Origin: Porphyromonas uenonis 60-3
Lineage (GTDB): Bacteria; Bacteroidota; Bacteroidia; Bacteroidales; Porphyromonadaceae
Direction: 5' to 3'
Length of the DNA stretch: 64,000 nucleotides
Assembly: GCF_000174775.1 (NCBI RefSeq)
Contig: NZ_ACLR01000182.1
Location: 1 to 64,000 of the forward strand
Shown here: piece by piece, positions 43,134 to 52,244 of the stretch
Position numbering within the stretch: position 1 is the first letter of the stretch
Layout: every line of letters starts with the position of its first letter
Translations under genes and position numbers: made by a program
The notes under the pieces: generated by a model
Databases searched by the model: none
What the model was told of the DNA's origin: nothing
The model's input: the letters and a program-made list of their open reading frames with translations, nothing else

Positions 43134-44399
43134 TCAGAGGTCTTTCCACATCTTGACGAGTTCGATACGGGTATCCGTTGACTTGATTATATCAAAGTGT
43201 AGCTTGCCGATCACGATCTGCTCACCAGGCACAGGGATGCGCTCGAGGTGATGGATGATCAGTCCTGCGATGGTGATGTACTCATCATCGGTGGGGAGAG
43301 CGAGCCCCCACTGCTCATTCGCATCATCGATCTCTAGTCGTCCGCTGAAGGTGTAGGTCCCGTCGGCATTGTGCTTAGATACGATTTTGTTTTGATCATG
43401 CTCGTCCTCAATGTCTCCGAAGATCTCCTCAACAAGGTCCTCGAGGGTGATCAGTCCAGAGGTGCCTCCCAGCTCGTCGATGACGATGGCGATGGACTTC
43501 TTGCGCTGCATGAGGATACCCATGAGCTTCTGCCCATTCATGCTCTCTGGGACGAAGACTGCCGTGCGGACACGCCCCTGCCAGTCGGGACCTTTGAACA
43601 TCTCTGCCGAGTGAATGTAGCCTAGTACGTTGTCTATGTTCTCTCGGTAGACGATAATCTTGGTTAGACCCGTAGAGATAAAGAGCGAGGTGAGTGTCTC
43701 CGCATCTGTGCCGATCTCACAGGAGACGATCTCGTTGCGGGGTATCATGCAGTCTCGCACTTGTGTGGTGGAGAAGTCGATAGCGTTTTGAATGATCTTG
43801 ACCTCGGTGTCAAGGTCGCTGGAGCCCTCTCCGCTTTGGCTCATGTTGAGGTAGTTATCTAGGTCTAGGGTCGTGAGCTTGGGGTGCTCTTCAGTGGCGG
43901 GCATAGCGCCTTTGGGCAATAGGAGCATGAAGAGCTTGGAGAGCCCTATGGAGAAGAGTGTGATGGGGTAGAGGAGTATGTGAAAGAATCCCGAGGGCAG
44001 AGCTTTGCGATACATCTGCTCGTTGGGATTCATGCGATTGCGCGCCTTGGGTAGGTACTCTCCGAAGATGACGATGATGAAGGTGGAAATGAGCGAATTG
44101 ACCGTGATCTGGAAGACGGGACTACTGCTGATAGAGGTGAGCACGGGGGCGAAGAGCCGAGCCATGAGCATACCGTAGATGACCAGCACGATATTGTTGC
44201 CGACGAGTAGGGACGTGATGAAGCGATCTGGCCGACGGTAGAGCATCGACAAGGTACGCCCGACGACCCCTCCGCGATTGCTGTCGAGCTTTAGCCGCAG
44301 ACGATCTGCCGAGAGGTAAGCAATCTCAGTCCCTGAGAAGAACCCCGAGAGGAGTAGGAGCAGGACTATATATACTAGTAACCAAATCGTATCAGCCAT
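43134..44399 (-). CDS. CNNM/DUF21-CBS-CorC_HlyC membrane protein (GldE-like)
   Basis: A 421-residue inner-membrane protein of the CorB/CNNM family, associated with magnesium or cobalt transport; in Bacteroidetes the GldE gliding-motility protein belongs here. N-terminal DUF21 domain with about four helices (LLVYIVLLLLLSGFFSGTEI with the conserved SGFFSGTE; LVGNNIVLVIYGML; IVIFGEYLPKA), two CBS domains (about 205-330; IDELGGTSGLITLEDLVEEIFG) and a C-terminal CorC_HlyC domain (about 340-421). Intact and of usual length. A TATCTTTG box lies at 44435. True function (ion transport or envelope assembly) is not decided by sequence. Confidence 0.88.
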   Translation of the reverse strand: MADTIWLLVYIVLLLLLSGFFSGTEIAYLSADRLRLKLDSNRGGVVGRTLSMLYRRPDRFITSLLVGNNIVLVIYGMLMARLFAPVLTSISSSPVFQITVNSLISTFIIVIFGEYLPKARNRMNPNEQMYRKALPSGFFHILLYPITLFSIGLSKLFMLLLPKGAMPATEEHPKLTTLDLDNYLNMSQSGEGSSDLDTEVKIIQNAIDFSTTQVRDCMIPRNEIVSCEIGTDAETLTSLFISTGLTKIIVYRENIDNVLGYIHSAEMFKGPDWQGRVRTAVFVPESMNGQKLMGILMQRKKSIAIVIDELGGTSGLITLEDLVEEIFGDIEDEHDQNKIVSKHNADGTYTFSGRLEIDDANEQWGLALPTDDEYITIAGLIIHHLERIPVPGEQIVIGKLHFDIIKSTDTRIELVKMWKDL

Positions 44400-44434
44400 G
44401 TAATGGATCTCTAGCTGTATGCTTCATATGTCTG

Positions 44435-44442
44435 CAAAGATA
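44435..44442 (-). promoter_or_regulatory. Promoter of the CNNM gene
   Basis: TATCTTTG on the minus strand, 36 bp before the start at 44399. Confidence 0.55.
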
Positions 44443-44467
44443 GTGGAAATATGCGCATCACGACATG

Positions 44468-45076
44468 CTACTGACTCATCTCGGGATCATCCTTTACGAG
44501 CATCTGACCACTGCTCCCGTGGAAGGTGTAGCGGGTAAACTGCTCGTCGCTCTCGAAGTTGCACCCCTGTATCTTTCGCTCTGGGGTCTCTATCCATACA
44601 CTGTCTGGTGTGTAGATGCGCTTCTCCTCTTGATCCCAGTAGAGGAGGTGGGAGTAAAAGCGTGAGCCCGCACGGTTACGCACGTTGATCTCGCCATGTA
44701 GCTCCCATAGCTTGCGGTCTGTCCAGTAAAAGGCTGAGTCTGCCTCTACGAAGACGGTCGTACTGTCCCGCTCGTCAAACTGCTCGGTGTAGATCCCTCG
44801 AGGGAAATACCAGTGAGCCTCACGACCTACTTTTTCGTTCTTATTATACACGTACCACTCGGGCGTGATAAGTCTGTACTGGGTGATGCCTGAGTCGGCG
44901 ACGAGGGCACGCACATCTCTCGTGTACATTGAGTAGGCTGTCTCGGGATCTAGACCTACGTCGGAGAGTGGCGGGGGATCCTTGCGCTGACAACTGGTCA
45001 CGACAAGCAGACTCCCCGCCAAGAGGCATAGGAGTGTCCGCATCATCTGCACGGTGCTACTATTGTCGTGTCTCAT
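44468..45076 (-). CDS. lptC: LPS export protein LptC, lipoprotein form
   Basis: Periplasmic component of the Lpt bridge that moves LPS from the inner membrane toward LptA. Encodes 202 residues from the ATG at 45076; an alternative start at 45046 (MMRTLLCLLAG) gives a tighter lipoprotein signal ending VVTSCQRKD. The remainder is beta-jellyroll-like (WELHGEINVRNRAGSRFYSH; IQGCNFESDEQFTRYTFHG). Bacteroidetes LptC is commonly a lipoprotein rather than helix anchored. It lies between the TPR gene (a terminator separates them) and the CNNM gene. Assignment rests on overall pattern and genome context. Confidence 0.75.
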   Translation of the reverse strand: MRHDNSSTVQMMRTLLCLLAGSLLVVTSCQRKDPPPLSDVGLDPETAYSMYTRDVRALVADSGITQYRLITPEWYVYNKNEKVGREAHWYFPRGIYTEQFDERDSTTVFVEADSAFYWTDRKLWELHGEINVRNRAGSRFYSHLLYWDQEEKRIYTPDSVWIETPERKIQGCNFESDEQFTRYTFHGSSGQMLVKDDPEMSQ

Positions 45077-45101
45077 AGGGTGATGGTTGAGGGATATAAC
45101 A

Positions 45102-45152
45102 AAAGTCAGCCAGTATAGCGAGTCTCATTGTCTTGCTAAGCTGGCTGACTTT
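45102..45152 (-). terminator. Terminator of the coaX-OMP-TPR operon
   Basis: AAAGTCAGCCAG (45102-45113) pairs perfectly with CTGGCTGACTTT (45141-45152). On the minus strand it is followed by TTTTG. Confidence 0.8.
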
Positions 45153-45208
45153 TCTAGTTGTTGTGAGATCTATAGATGTGCCCCACAGTGTGTGGGAACG
45201 TGACTTCC

Positions 45209-46579
45209 TTAGCGGATGCGTGTAGACTCTCCAATCCAACCGCCTACGTAGAAGGAGTCTCCCACATTCAGGTTAGGATCAAAGAAGATATCCTGCTGAG
45301 AGGGTAGCTGCCTTGAGTATTGACTGATGAGTCTGCCAGCCTCACCAGAGACGCTACTGTCGATGCTACGAGCTCTCTGTAGCTTGTCGATAGCTAGACC
45401 GTAGACGAGACGCTGTCTGAGAGGATCGCCCGGGAAGATGCTCTTGGCGGAGGCTGCGTACATCTGAGCGATGAGGATAAGCGGAGCACCAAAGGAAGGA
45501 TTGGCAGCCATAGCCTTGTTGCAGTACTGACGCGCAGATGCATAGCTATGAGCCTTCATGTCGATGACGCCAAGCGTGTAGTATGCCGTAGCCTGAAGAC
45601 GCTTGTCTGAGGTGAGAGAGACAGCGTCTATGAGATACTGCTTAGCTTGACTCATCTGTCCCTTGTTGATGCAGTCAGAGGCTAAGCCCATAGCAGAGGC
45701 TGCGGTAGGCTTGATGTTGTAGAGGTAGCGACTAGCGGTAGCGTAGAGAGGACTGTTCTCACACTTAGCATAGCGAAACATATCCAGCATCGCCTGTAGG
45801 TACTTGACGTTGTCTTTGTTCTTCTCTAGGCCTTCGCCATAGATCTTGATAAGCATGTTGCAATCAGCTAGACCACTTGTGGCAAAAAGCTCGTCGAGTT
45901 GCCCCTTGAGGGTCTGAAGATGTTGTAGCTTGACAGTGTCGCCAGCCTCAGTGAGGTTGTCTACGTCTGCCTGTAGGATACCGTTGCCCGTCATGTAGTC
46001 ATCTACATAGTGCTCGTGCCAACTGGGGTTCCCGATTGCCTTATTCATAGATGAGAAGACGAAGAAGTATACTAGCTGGCTCTCGGTCTGATCACCCATC
46101 TCATCAACGACAGGCTTAGCCCACTCGTAGATCTTGTCATAGCTAACCTTGTCACCGTAGAGACGTAGGTAGTCATTGATCTTAGCCGTGGTTATGTAGT
46201 CCTTGCCATACTTAGGGTCATCGCCAAAGTACTTGATACGCATGTCGTAGAGCTTGAATAGCTTCTCGATAGCGTCTTGACGAGCAGCATCGTTCTCGGC
46301 CTTCTCAATCTTCCAGTTTATGATCTGCACGCCATAGAGGTAGATGTTCTTTGTGGAGCCTGGACACTTCTCCAGCGCCTCCAGCCAGAAGGGGTAAGCC
46401 TCCTTAAAGTTCTTAGCCTTGACATAAGTGGTGAAAAGGCTAATGTTTTGTCGGCACTGAATGCTATCATCTCCAGAGCCAAATGGTGTTCCCGTCTCTA
46501 CGCCCGTCTGAGCTCCCAGCGTCAGTGCCGTCGCTAGCAGGACGAGTATGGAGGTTATCAGTAGATTCTTCAGTTTCAT
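45209..46579 (-). CDS. Secreted tetratricopeptide repeat protein
   Basis: Encodes 456 residues with a signal peptide (ILVLLATALTLGAQ). The body is helical repeats; a classical TPR pair is clear near 320-400 (ATAYYTLGVIDMKAHSYASARQYCNKAMAANPSFGAPLILIAQMY). The C-terminus carries NVGDSFYVGGWIGESTRIR, also seen in related Porphyromonadaceae proteins. No enzymatic motif. It is last in a minus-strand run with coaX and the outer-membrane barrel (36-bp gap) and ends at a terminator. P. gingivalis has a similar secreted TPR protein in a similar setting, from memory. It probably serves as an envelope scaffold; inference. Confidence 0.8.
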   Translation of the reverse strand: MKLKNLLITSILVLLATALTLGAQTGVETGTPFGSGDDSIQCRQNISLFTTYVKAKNFKEAYPFWLEALEKCPGSTKNIYLYGVQIINWKIEKAENDAARQDAIEKLFKLYDMRIKYFGDDPKYGKDYITTAKINDYLRLYGDKVSYDKIYEWAKPVVDEMGDQTESQLVYFFVFSSMNKAIGNPSWHEHYVDDYMTGNGILQADVDNLTEAGDTVKLQHLQTLKGQLDELFATSGLADCNMLIKIYGEGLEKNKDNVKYLQAMLDMFRYAKCENSPLYATASRYLYNIKPTAASAMGLASDCINKGQMSQAKQYLIDAVSLTSDKRLQATAYYTLGVIDMKAHSYASARQYCNKAMAANPSFGAPLILIAQMYAASAKSIFPGDPLRQRLVYGLAIDKLQRARSIDSSVSGEAGRLISQYSRQLPSQQDIFFDPNLNVGDSFYVGGWIGESTRIR

Positions 46580-46615
46580 AATTGTCTGTATGGCTTAGTG
46601 CTTATATAAAAGGTT

Positions 46616-47923
46616 TTAATCAAGTTTGATTGGGTTGAACCACGCCTCGTTGAAGCGTAGTGCCACTCCCAGTGTCAGATAGTGCTCCGCTAGTCCTGTG
46701 CGGCTAGAGGGGAGCAGGTAGGAGTACCCGAGCGTTACGTCCACATGCGAGCGTCTGTCCACGAGTGGTAGTCCGAGTCCCAGATTAGCTCCTATCTGGT
46801 AGTAGGAGTTGTGCCCTCCTAGGCTGTTGGGGATACGTAGGTATGCGTTCTCTCCCTGCAGACCAGCGCGATAAGCTATGCGCTGTCCGTAGCTTGAGGA
46901 GCGCTCGTTAGGTATCCACGACATGCCTAGCGCCACTTGCCACTGGTCTACCCCCTGGTAGTCTAGTGATTGGTTCGTGGCAAGAGCCTCGCCCCATCTA
47001 CTGTATTTGACATCCGCTCCAGCGATAAGTTTATTCTCTATCTGATACGCTAGACCCGCGCTGAAGACGTGTGGACGGGCAAAGAGTGACTTACTAGTGA
47101 TCGTATCCGTTTGGATGACTTGAGCTCCCTTGCCAGTCACGGTCTCCGTCTGGAGAGAGAGCTGTCTGCTCCACATAGGGAGCTTGGGCTCGTAGGTAAG
47201 ACCTATATTGATCTGGTGCCCCTCAGCTGAGAGTGGTATGATCCCCTGAGTACCGATGCGTACACCCACCGAGCGAATGCGGAGGTGGTCAAGGAAAGTC
47301 GGATTCAGACTCTCCTTAATATCGTATGTGATGCGACGCTCATGCTGTATATTGCCAAAGAGGTACGAAGCGTTGACACCAAGCGACCAGTAGGGAAGAG
47401 GCTTCCAAGCGAAGCCTAGATAAACCTCCTGTAGGTTGCCCTCTCCCTTGTAAGCATGCGCAGCGTAGTGATCCTGGACACCTGGTACCGAGACCTTTGT
47501 GCCGTAGCGATAGCCGACAGTCGAGTAGGGAACCAGTCCTGCACTGGCGGCAAAGTGCTTACCGAGTGGTATCAAAGCCGTGGCATAGTCGAAGTTGCCC
47601 ACCATACGTGTGTCACGCTTTCCCGCTTCGGAGAGCATATTCATACCCGTAGAGAGTCCGAAGTCAAAGAGGAACGTCATCGAGTCCACTGCCGTGTAGG
47701 AGGCTGGGTTGGCTGGGTTGATAATCATGTTGTCTCGTATAGCGGTCGTCAGTCCACCCATTCCCCTGAGGGCATGAGGCGTCTGCTTGTCTAGCCGACC
47801 CAAGCCGAAGCGACTGTAAGGCGACTCCGTGTTATTGCTCTGTGCGGAGGCTGTGATCGGCATTAGGAAGATAGTCGCTAGGAGCGTTACTATGGTAGTG
47901 ATGCGTGCTATGTGTCGAGACAT
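46616..47923 (-). CDS. Outer-membrane beta-barrel protein
   Basis: Encodes 435 residues with a signal peptide (LLATIFLMPITASAQ). After SPYSRFGLGRLDKQT come alternating strands with aromatic girdles (YWSLGVNASYLFGNI, INIGLTYEPKLPMWS, GYSYLLPSSRTGLAEHYLTL, LGVALRFNEAWF), typical of a large FadL/PorV-like barrel. ALRGMGGLTTAIRDNMIINPANPAS resembles the start of that superfamily. No substrate can be read. It sits between coaX and the TPR gene in an apparent operon, 56 bp after coaX. Confidence 0.75.
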   Translation of the reverse strand: MSRHIARITTIVTLLATIFLMPITASAQSNNTESPYSRFGLGRLDKQTPHALRGMGGLTTAIRDNMIINPANPASYTAVDSMTFLFDFGLSTGMNMLSEAGKRDTRMVGNFDYATALIPLGKHFAASAGLVPYSTVGYRYGTKVSVPGVQDHYAAHAYKGEGNLQEVYLGFAWKPLPYWSLGVNASYLFGNIQHERRITYDIKESLNPTFLDHLRIRSVGVRIGTQGIIPLSAEGHQINIGLTYEPKLPMWSRQLSLQTETVTGKGAQVIQTDTITSKSLFARPHVFSAGLAYQIENKLIAGADVKYSRWGEALATNQSLDYQGVDQWQVALGMSWIPNERSSSYGQRIAYRAGLQGENAYLRIPNSLGGHNSYYQIGANLGLGLPLVDRRSHVDVTLGYSYLLPSSRTGLAEHYLTLGVALRFNEAWFNPIKLD

Positions 47924-47979
47924 ATATGCTGTATTATAATAAGGGGTGGTAGCTGTGGCCGTCGCGAACTACGGATCGG

Positions 47980-48762
47980 TTAACTATCGTGCGAGCGTGC
48001 TACTTGATACTGAAGTATGTCACGTAGCCCTCGTTCGACTAAGTTTGTCTCCACAAAGGTCGGATATTTTAGCCACTTGACAAAATCCACCGCATATCCG
48101 CCCGTGATCCAGACCTCTAAGCTAGGGTAGCGCTTGCGTAGACCCTCTATATAGGAGTCTATCTCGTGGACAATGCTTCGAGCCACACCCAGCCATATAG
48201 CTTGATCCGTCTGCTCGCCTAGCTCTTGGTGCCATAAGTCTAGATGTGACTGGATGTCAGACCACGGCACACGAGGTAGCCGAGCCGTGTAGTCATGTAG
48301 TGCTTGAAGTCGTAGCTCAGGACCTGGGGATATGTTGCCACCCATGTATCGTCTCTCGGGTAGGAGCAGGTCGTAGGTGATGGCGGTGCCAATGTCAATG
48401 ACCAGCGAGGGCTCCGTCGTAAGCTGAGCTACGCCGACGACACTGGCTATGCGATCTACCCCCAGGCACTGCCTATCGTACTGCACCTCTGCTAGAGGTA
48501 GTGGAGTCTCAGCGTCAAGCGTGACAAAGCGTTGGCAGATGCCTTTGATCGACTCTAGCCAAGGTGCCTCTCGCTCTCCCACGGAGCTGTAGATAGCGTA
48601 TAGAGGTTGCTCTGGCAACTGGTACATGCGCAGTAGCTCCAGTAGTTGGTCGCTGGAGGGAGGCTCGGGGTAGAGTCGTGTCGGGTAGAGCTGAGCGTCC
48701 GTCGCTAGCGCGACTTTCAGACGACTATTACCCTGATCTATGAGGATGTACGTATGAGACAT
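47980..48762 (-). CDS. coaX: Type III pantothenate kinase
   Basis: Phosphorylates pantothenate, the first step of coenzyme A synthesis, in the cytoplasm. I start at 48762 (MSHTYILIDQGNSRLK); an in-frame ATG at 48924 would put a perfect TACCTTTG box (48789-48796) inside the gene. The 260 residues show the ASKHA fold: phosphate loop IDQGNSRLKVA at 8-18, LGVDRIASVVG near 102, VIDIGTAITYDLL near 120-132 with the catalytic aspartate, YMGGNISPG near 137 and ITGGYAVD near 210. Normal length. Together with panB it covers part of the CoA pathway. First gene of the coaX-OMP-TPR run. Confidence 0.93.
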   Translation of the reverse strand: MSHTYILIDQGNSRLKVALATDAQLYPTRLYPEPPSSDQLLELLRMYQLPEQPLYAIYSSVGEREAPWLESIKGICQRFVTLDAETPLPLAEVQYDRQCLGVDRIASVVGVAQLTTEPSLVIDIGTAITYDLLLPERRYMGGNISPGPELRLQALHDYTARLPRVPWSDIQSHLDLWHQELGEQTDQAIWLGVARSIVHEIDSYIEGLRKRYPSLEVWITGGYAVDFVKWLKYPTFVETNLVERGLRDILQYQVARSHDS

Positions 48763-48788
48763 AGGGGTCGTACTACAGCTTTGCGACA

Positions 48789-48796
48789 CAAAGGTA
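48789..48796 (-). promoter_or_regulatory. Promoter of coaX
   Basis: TACCTTTG on the minus strand, 27 bp before the coaX ATG. Confidence 0.65.
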
Positions 48797-48960
48797 CAGC
48801 TTTTGGTGATTAGAGACGAGAGATCCTTAGTGTGGGGCAAACGTTGGAAGGCCTTTCCTACGAGGAGCGCTGACGGCGCATTGGAATTCAATGTGGAAGC
48901 TTTGAAGGATAAATTTCCCCTCAATCTTGTAATTCATTTGGCTACGTCAATAAATAATAC

Positions 48961-48968
48961 TACTTTTG
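48961..48968 (+). promoter_or_regulatory. Promoter of the OmpA pair
   Basis: TACTTTTG -7 box. Predicted transcription start near 48975, giving a leader of about 100 nt that opens with a hairpin. Confidence 0.7.
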
Positions 48969-48979
48969 CAGTGTATTGC

Positions 48980-49026
48980 GTGTCTTAGCATACCGATCTT
49001 CGGGTGCGAAGAGTACTCTAAGACAC
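48980..49026 (+). promoter_or_regulatory. 5'-end mRNA hairpin in the OmpA leader
   Basis: GTGTCTTAG (48980-48988) pairs perfectly with CTAAGACAC (49018-49026); inside it CTTCG pairs with CGAAG. It would lie within about 5 nt of the predicted mRNA 5' end, as in stabilised ompA transcripts. Confidence 0.55.
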
Positions 49027-49074
49027 CCTAAACTAACTAATCAGAAACAAACCAGTAACAAGACAAAGTATATT

Positions 49075-50241
49075 ATGAAAGTAAAGTTCTTTCTGATCTC
49101 CCTCTTGTTGGGAGTTACTACTCTAACGCTGAGTGCGCAGGAGACTGCAGCACCTCAAGCTGGCACAAAGCCTGTCTACAAGACAACCTTTGAGCATGGC
49201 ACAGCAGCAGATCATTGGTTCCTTACGCTACAGGGTGGCGTAGGAGCTCAGTTCATCTCCTGCAACGATGCGAAGCCCTTTATGGATCGCCTCCAGATGT
49301 CTTACTCGCTCTCTCTGGGCAAGTACCACACTCCTTCTTTTGCTACGCGCCTTAACCTAGTTGGCGCTCAGGCTCACACTTATTATAAGGTGGGTGACGA
49401 GCTCAAGAACTACGAGACGAGCTTCGTAGGCGCTCACTACGACTTCATGTTTGACATCGTCAATCACTTCAGCCGTTACAATGCTAAGCGTGTCTTCCAC
49501 ATCATCCCATTTGCAGGTGTGGGCTACAACATGAAGTTCAACAAAGCCTTCGAGGATCTACATCACACAGCAGCTATCGACGCTGGTCTACAGCTCCAGT
49601 TCCGTCTTGGTCGTCGTGCTGATCTCGTCATCGAGGGTAAGGCTATCTACAACAACTTCAACTTTGACTACAGCAACTGCCCAAAGGCTAAGGTCTGGAA
49701 TCCTAATGCCTACAACGGTCTCTACGGAGCCCTCACGGCTGGTCTTAACTTCCGCATGGGTGGTGTCGAGTGGACAGAGGTTGTCCCCATGGACTACAAC
49801 CTGATCAACGATCTCAACAGTCAGATCAGCTCACTCCGTGCTGAGAATGCTGAGCTCAGCAAGCGTCCCGTCTCTTGCCCTGAGTGCCCCGAGCTAGCAG
49901 CACAGCCTGCTAAGACTACCGAGGTTATGTCTGACAAGACGATCCTCTTCAAGTTTGACAGCTCACGCATTGACAAGAACCAGATGATTACGCTCTACAA
50001 CGTTAGCGAGTATGTCAAGGCTCACAACACGCCTATCCTAGTCATCGGCTACACCGATACAACGGGTAATGCTCAGTACAACCTAGGTCTATCTGAGCGT
50101 CGTGCTAAGGCTGTTGCTAAGGCTCTTGTCAACGACTTCGGCGTATCTGCTGACATGATCACGACTCAGTGGGAGGGCGCTACAGACAAGCTGTTTGATA
50201 CGAAGGCTTGGAACCGTGTCGTCATCATCCGCTCTAAGTAA
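49075..50241 (+). CDS. OmpA family outer-membrane protein (Pgm7/Pgm6-like), first of pair
   Basis: Abundant-type outer-membrane protein tying the outer membrane to peptidoglycan. I start at 49075 (MKVKFFLISLLLGVTTLTLSAQ), preceded by promoter and leader, not at 48976. The 388 residues comprise an 8-stranded-type N-terminal barrel (about 40-250), a short coiled segment (LINDLNSQISSLRAENAELS), a Cys-containing hinge VSCPECPE, and a C-terminal OmpA domain (FKFDSSRIDKNQM to LGLSERRAKAVAKAL to WNRVVIIRSK). The second OmpA gene follows 51 bp later with the same layout. In P. gingivalis two such proteins form a disulfide-linked heterotrimer; the CxxC hinge here fits that, by inference. Confidence 0.93.
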   Translation: MKVKFFLISLLLGVTTLTLSAQETAAPQAGTKPVYKTTFEHGTAADHWFLTLQGGVGAQFISCNDAKPFMDRLQMSYSLSLGKYHTPSFATRLNLVGAQAHTYYKVGDELKNYETSFVGAHYDFMFDIVNHFSRYNAKRVFHIIPFAGVGYNMKFNKAFEDLHHTAAIDAGLQLQFRLGRRADLVIEGKAIYNNFNFDYSNCPKAKVWNPNAYNGLYGALTAGLNFRMGGVEWTEVVPMDYNLINDLNSQISSLRAENAELSKRPVSCPECPELAAQPAKTTEVMSDKTILFKFDSSRIDKNQMITLYNVSEYVKAHNTPILVIGYTDTTGNAQYNLGLSERRAKAVAKALVNDFGVSADMITTQWEGATDKLFDTKAWNRVVIIRSK

Positions 50242-50292
50242 GTCGTATAGCTCACTCAAATCATCAATCTACGAATTAAACACACTAGAAAT

Positions 50293-51459
50293 ATGAAAGC
50301 AAAAGTATTTATGCTATCACTCGTTGTTGCCCTAACAGCTTTCGTAGCTCAAGCTCAGGAGGCTTCACAGGTCGACAACCGCCCCGCATACAAGACGGAG
50401 TTTGAGCAAGATCCAGCTGCTCACTGGTTCATCGAGCTACACGGAGGTGCTGCTATGCTACCTTTCGGCAATAAGGCTAATGGTGAGGCTGAGTTTGTAA
50501 ACCGCATATCTCCCATCGCCAGCCTTTCGTTCGGACGTTGGCACTCTCCTTACTTTGCTACTCGTCTACGTGGCTACGCTTGGAATGTATATAGCTTTGA
50601 CAAGCTCCCTGGTGCTACTGAGGTAACACGTTATCAAAACCTCTTCGGAGCTGCCTCACTAGAGTTTATGTTTGACCTGGTCAACTACTTCGCTCCATAC
50701 AGAGAGAACCGCGTCTTCCACCTCGTTCCTTTCGTTGGTCTAGGTGGTCATATGAAGTTCTACTCAGCAGACGATAAGAGCGGTGACAAGCTCGGTACGG
50801 AGAATGACTACAGCGGTCTCCTCAACGGTGGTCTCGCTCTCAAGTTCCGTCTAGGCAAGCGTGTCGACCTCAACCTCGAGTGTCAGATGATGGTCTCTAA
50901 GAACAACTTCCAGGGCACCTATACCGTTCATCAGCCAGCTGATGTCACAGCACTTGCATCTGCAGGTCTGACCTTCAAGCTTGGTAAGGTAGAGTTCCAG
51001 CCAGTTACTCCTATGGACTACGACCTCGTCAACGACCTCAACGGTCAGATTAGCTCACTGCGTGCTCAGAATGCTGAGCTCAGCAAGCGTCCTGTATCTT
51101 GCCCTGAGTGCCCAGAGGCTGCTCCTGCTAAGACCTCAGCTGTCATTGAGAATGTCGTAGCCTTCCGTATCGGTAGCGCTAAGATTGACAAGAACCAGAT
51201 GATCAACGTCTACAACTCTGCTGAGGCTGCTAAGGCAAACGGTGGCAAGATCTACATCGTAGGCTATGCTGACGAGCAGACTGGTAATGCCAAGATCAAC
51301 ATGTCACTCTCTCAGCGTCGTGCTGAGGCTGTCAAGAAGGCTCTTGTAAACAAATACGGAGTCAACCCAGACAACATCGTCATCGACTACAAGGGTGATA
51401 CCGTACAGCCATTCGCTACCAACGAGTGGAACCGCGTCGCTATCATCGATATCAAGTAA
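50293..51459 (+). CDS. OmpA family outer-membrane protein (Pgm6/Pgm7-like), second of pair
   Basis: Paralogue of the preceding gene, also 388 residues, with signal peptide (LSLVVALTAFVAQAQ), N-terminal barrel, the near-identical hinge SSLRAQNAELSKRPVSCPE, and an OmpA peptidoglycan-binding domain (FRIGSAKIDKNQM, MSLSQRRAEAVKKALV, WNRVAIIDIK). The barrel parts differ more than the hinge and tail. No promoter separates the pair, and the terminator at 51551-51584 ends both. Two similar proteins with a shared Cys hinge are expected to form a mixed oligomer. Confidence 0.93.
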   Translation: MKAKVFMLSLVVALTAFVAQAQEASQVDNRPAYKTEFEQDPAAHWFIELHGGAAMLPFGNKANGEAEFVNRISPIASLSFGRWHSPYFATRLRGYAWNVYSFDKLPGATEVTRYQNLFGAASLEFMFDLVNYFAPYRENRVFHLVPFVGLGGHMKFYSADDKSGDKLGTENDYSGLLNGGLALKFRLGKRVDLNLECQMMVSKNNFQGTYTVHQPADVTALASAGLTFKLGKVEFQPVTPMDYDLVNDLNGQISSLRAQNAELSKRPVSCPECPEAAPAKTSAVIENVVAFRIGSAKIDKNQMINVYNSAEAAKANGGKIYIVGYADEQTGNAKINMSLSQRRAEAVKKALVNKYGVNPDNIVIDYKGDTVQPFATNEWNRVAIIDIK

Positions 51460-51550
51460 TCGACTGCAACGACAACTATATCTTGACGTCATAAGGCTAG
51501 GCTAGGAGCACTCCTAGATAAGCGCTAGCTAGACGAGCAAGCAACAAATA

Positions 51551-51584
51551 AGAGAGGTGGTGATCTATAGGTCGCCACCTCTCT
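51551..51584 (+). terminator. Terminator of the OmpA operon
   Basis: AGAGAGGTGGTGA pairs with TCGCCACCTCTCT with one T-G pair, followed by TCCTATTTA. Confidence 0.8.
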
Positions 51585-51689
51585 TCCTATTTACCCCGCT
51601 CAGGCTCACTGTAGCGACAGGTCTAGATCCGATTTTGTCGGATAGACTTCTGGCTAATTGACACATACCGTACGCACTCCTCACGGAGC

Positions 51690-51850
51690 TATTTCCAAAT
51701 AGCTCACGAGAAAACGAAAAATCCCCACGGAGCCGGGAAATAAAAGTTCGGAAGAATGAAATGAAAGTTCGGAAGAAAGAAATCAAAGTTCCGAAGAATT
51801 TTTTTATTCCTCCGTGGAGGATCAAAAATTCATCCCGAGGAAATCGCTGA
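51690..51850. repeat. Dispersed repeat element, copy 4 (opposite orientation)
   Basis: Three 21-bp units at 51737-51757, 51758-51778 and 51779-51799 on the plus strand. The frame reads EIKVRKN, EMKVRKK, EIKVPKN. The gap 51460-52244 holds the OmpA terminator, this element, a heptamer run at 51905-51945, GTAGGGACGC repeats and a promoter at 52078. Confidence 0.85.
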
Positions 51851-51904
51851 TTTCCTCAAGGGCGTGGCGTCGGAGTCATTGTAGGGCCTCGGAGTGCGTC
51901 GAAG

Positions 51905-51945
51905 GAGTTAGAGAGGGGAGAAGTTAGAGATTAGAGGTTAGAGAG
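51905..51945. repeat. Heptamer run
   Basis: GTTAGAGAGG, GTTAGAGATTAGAGG and TTAGAGAGG words next to repeat copy 4; TTAGAGR family. Confidence 0.65.
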
Positions 51946-51970
51946 GAAACGCTTGGGACGAGTAATCGTC

Positions 51971-52040
51971 GTAGGGACGCTCGACTGAGCGTCCATTGTG
52001 TCAAGGCGATACGTGTAACGATTGTAGGAACGCACAGTCG
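51971..52040. repeat. GTAGGGACGC-type repeats
   Basis: GTAGGGACGCTCGACTGAGC then GTCC at 51971-51994 contains a perfect hairpin (GGACGCTC/GAGCGTCC). It is followed by CGATACGTGTAACGATTG and TAGGAACGCACAG. Same family as 13237-13375. Confidence 0.7.
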
Positions 52041-52077
52041 GATTTGCGTAATTGATTTCTGTATCATTAGAAAATAG

Positions 52078-52085
52078 TATATTTG
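52078..52085 (+). promoter_or_regulatory. Promoter of the DUF1573 genes
   Basis: TATATTTG -7 box, about 160 bp before the first DUF1573 start, implying a leader of about 150 nt. Confidence 0.55.
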
Positions 52086-52244
52086 CAGTGCGTAGGTTGC
52101 GTCCACTCCATTCTGTCGCATGTGTGGCGGACACTGGACGACCTACTAGGTGAGGCGATGGGGCGCTGAGAGGCTTACCCGCTGGATCAGAGTTCTATAG
52201 CCGTACCAGTCATATAGAGTATAAATCTTAAGACTACAAAGTTT

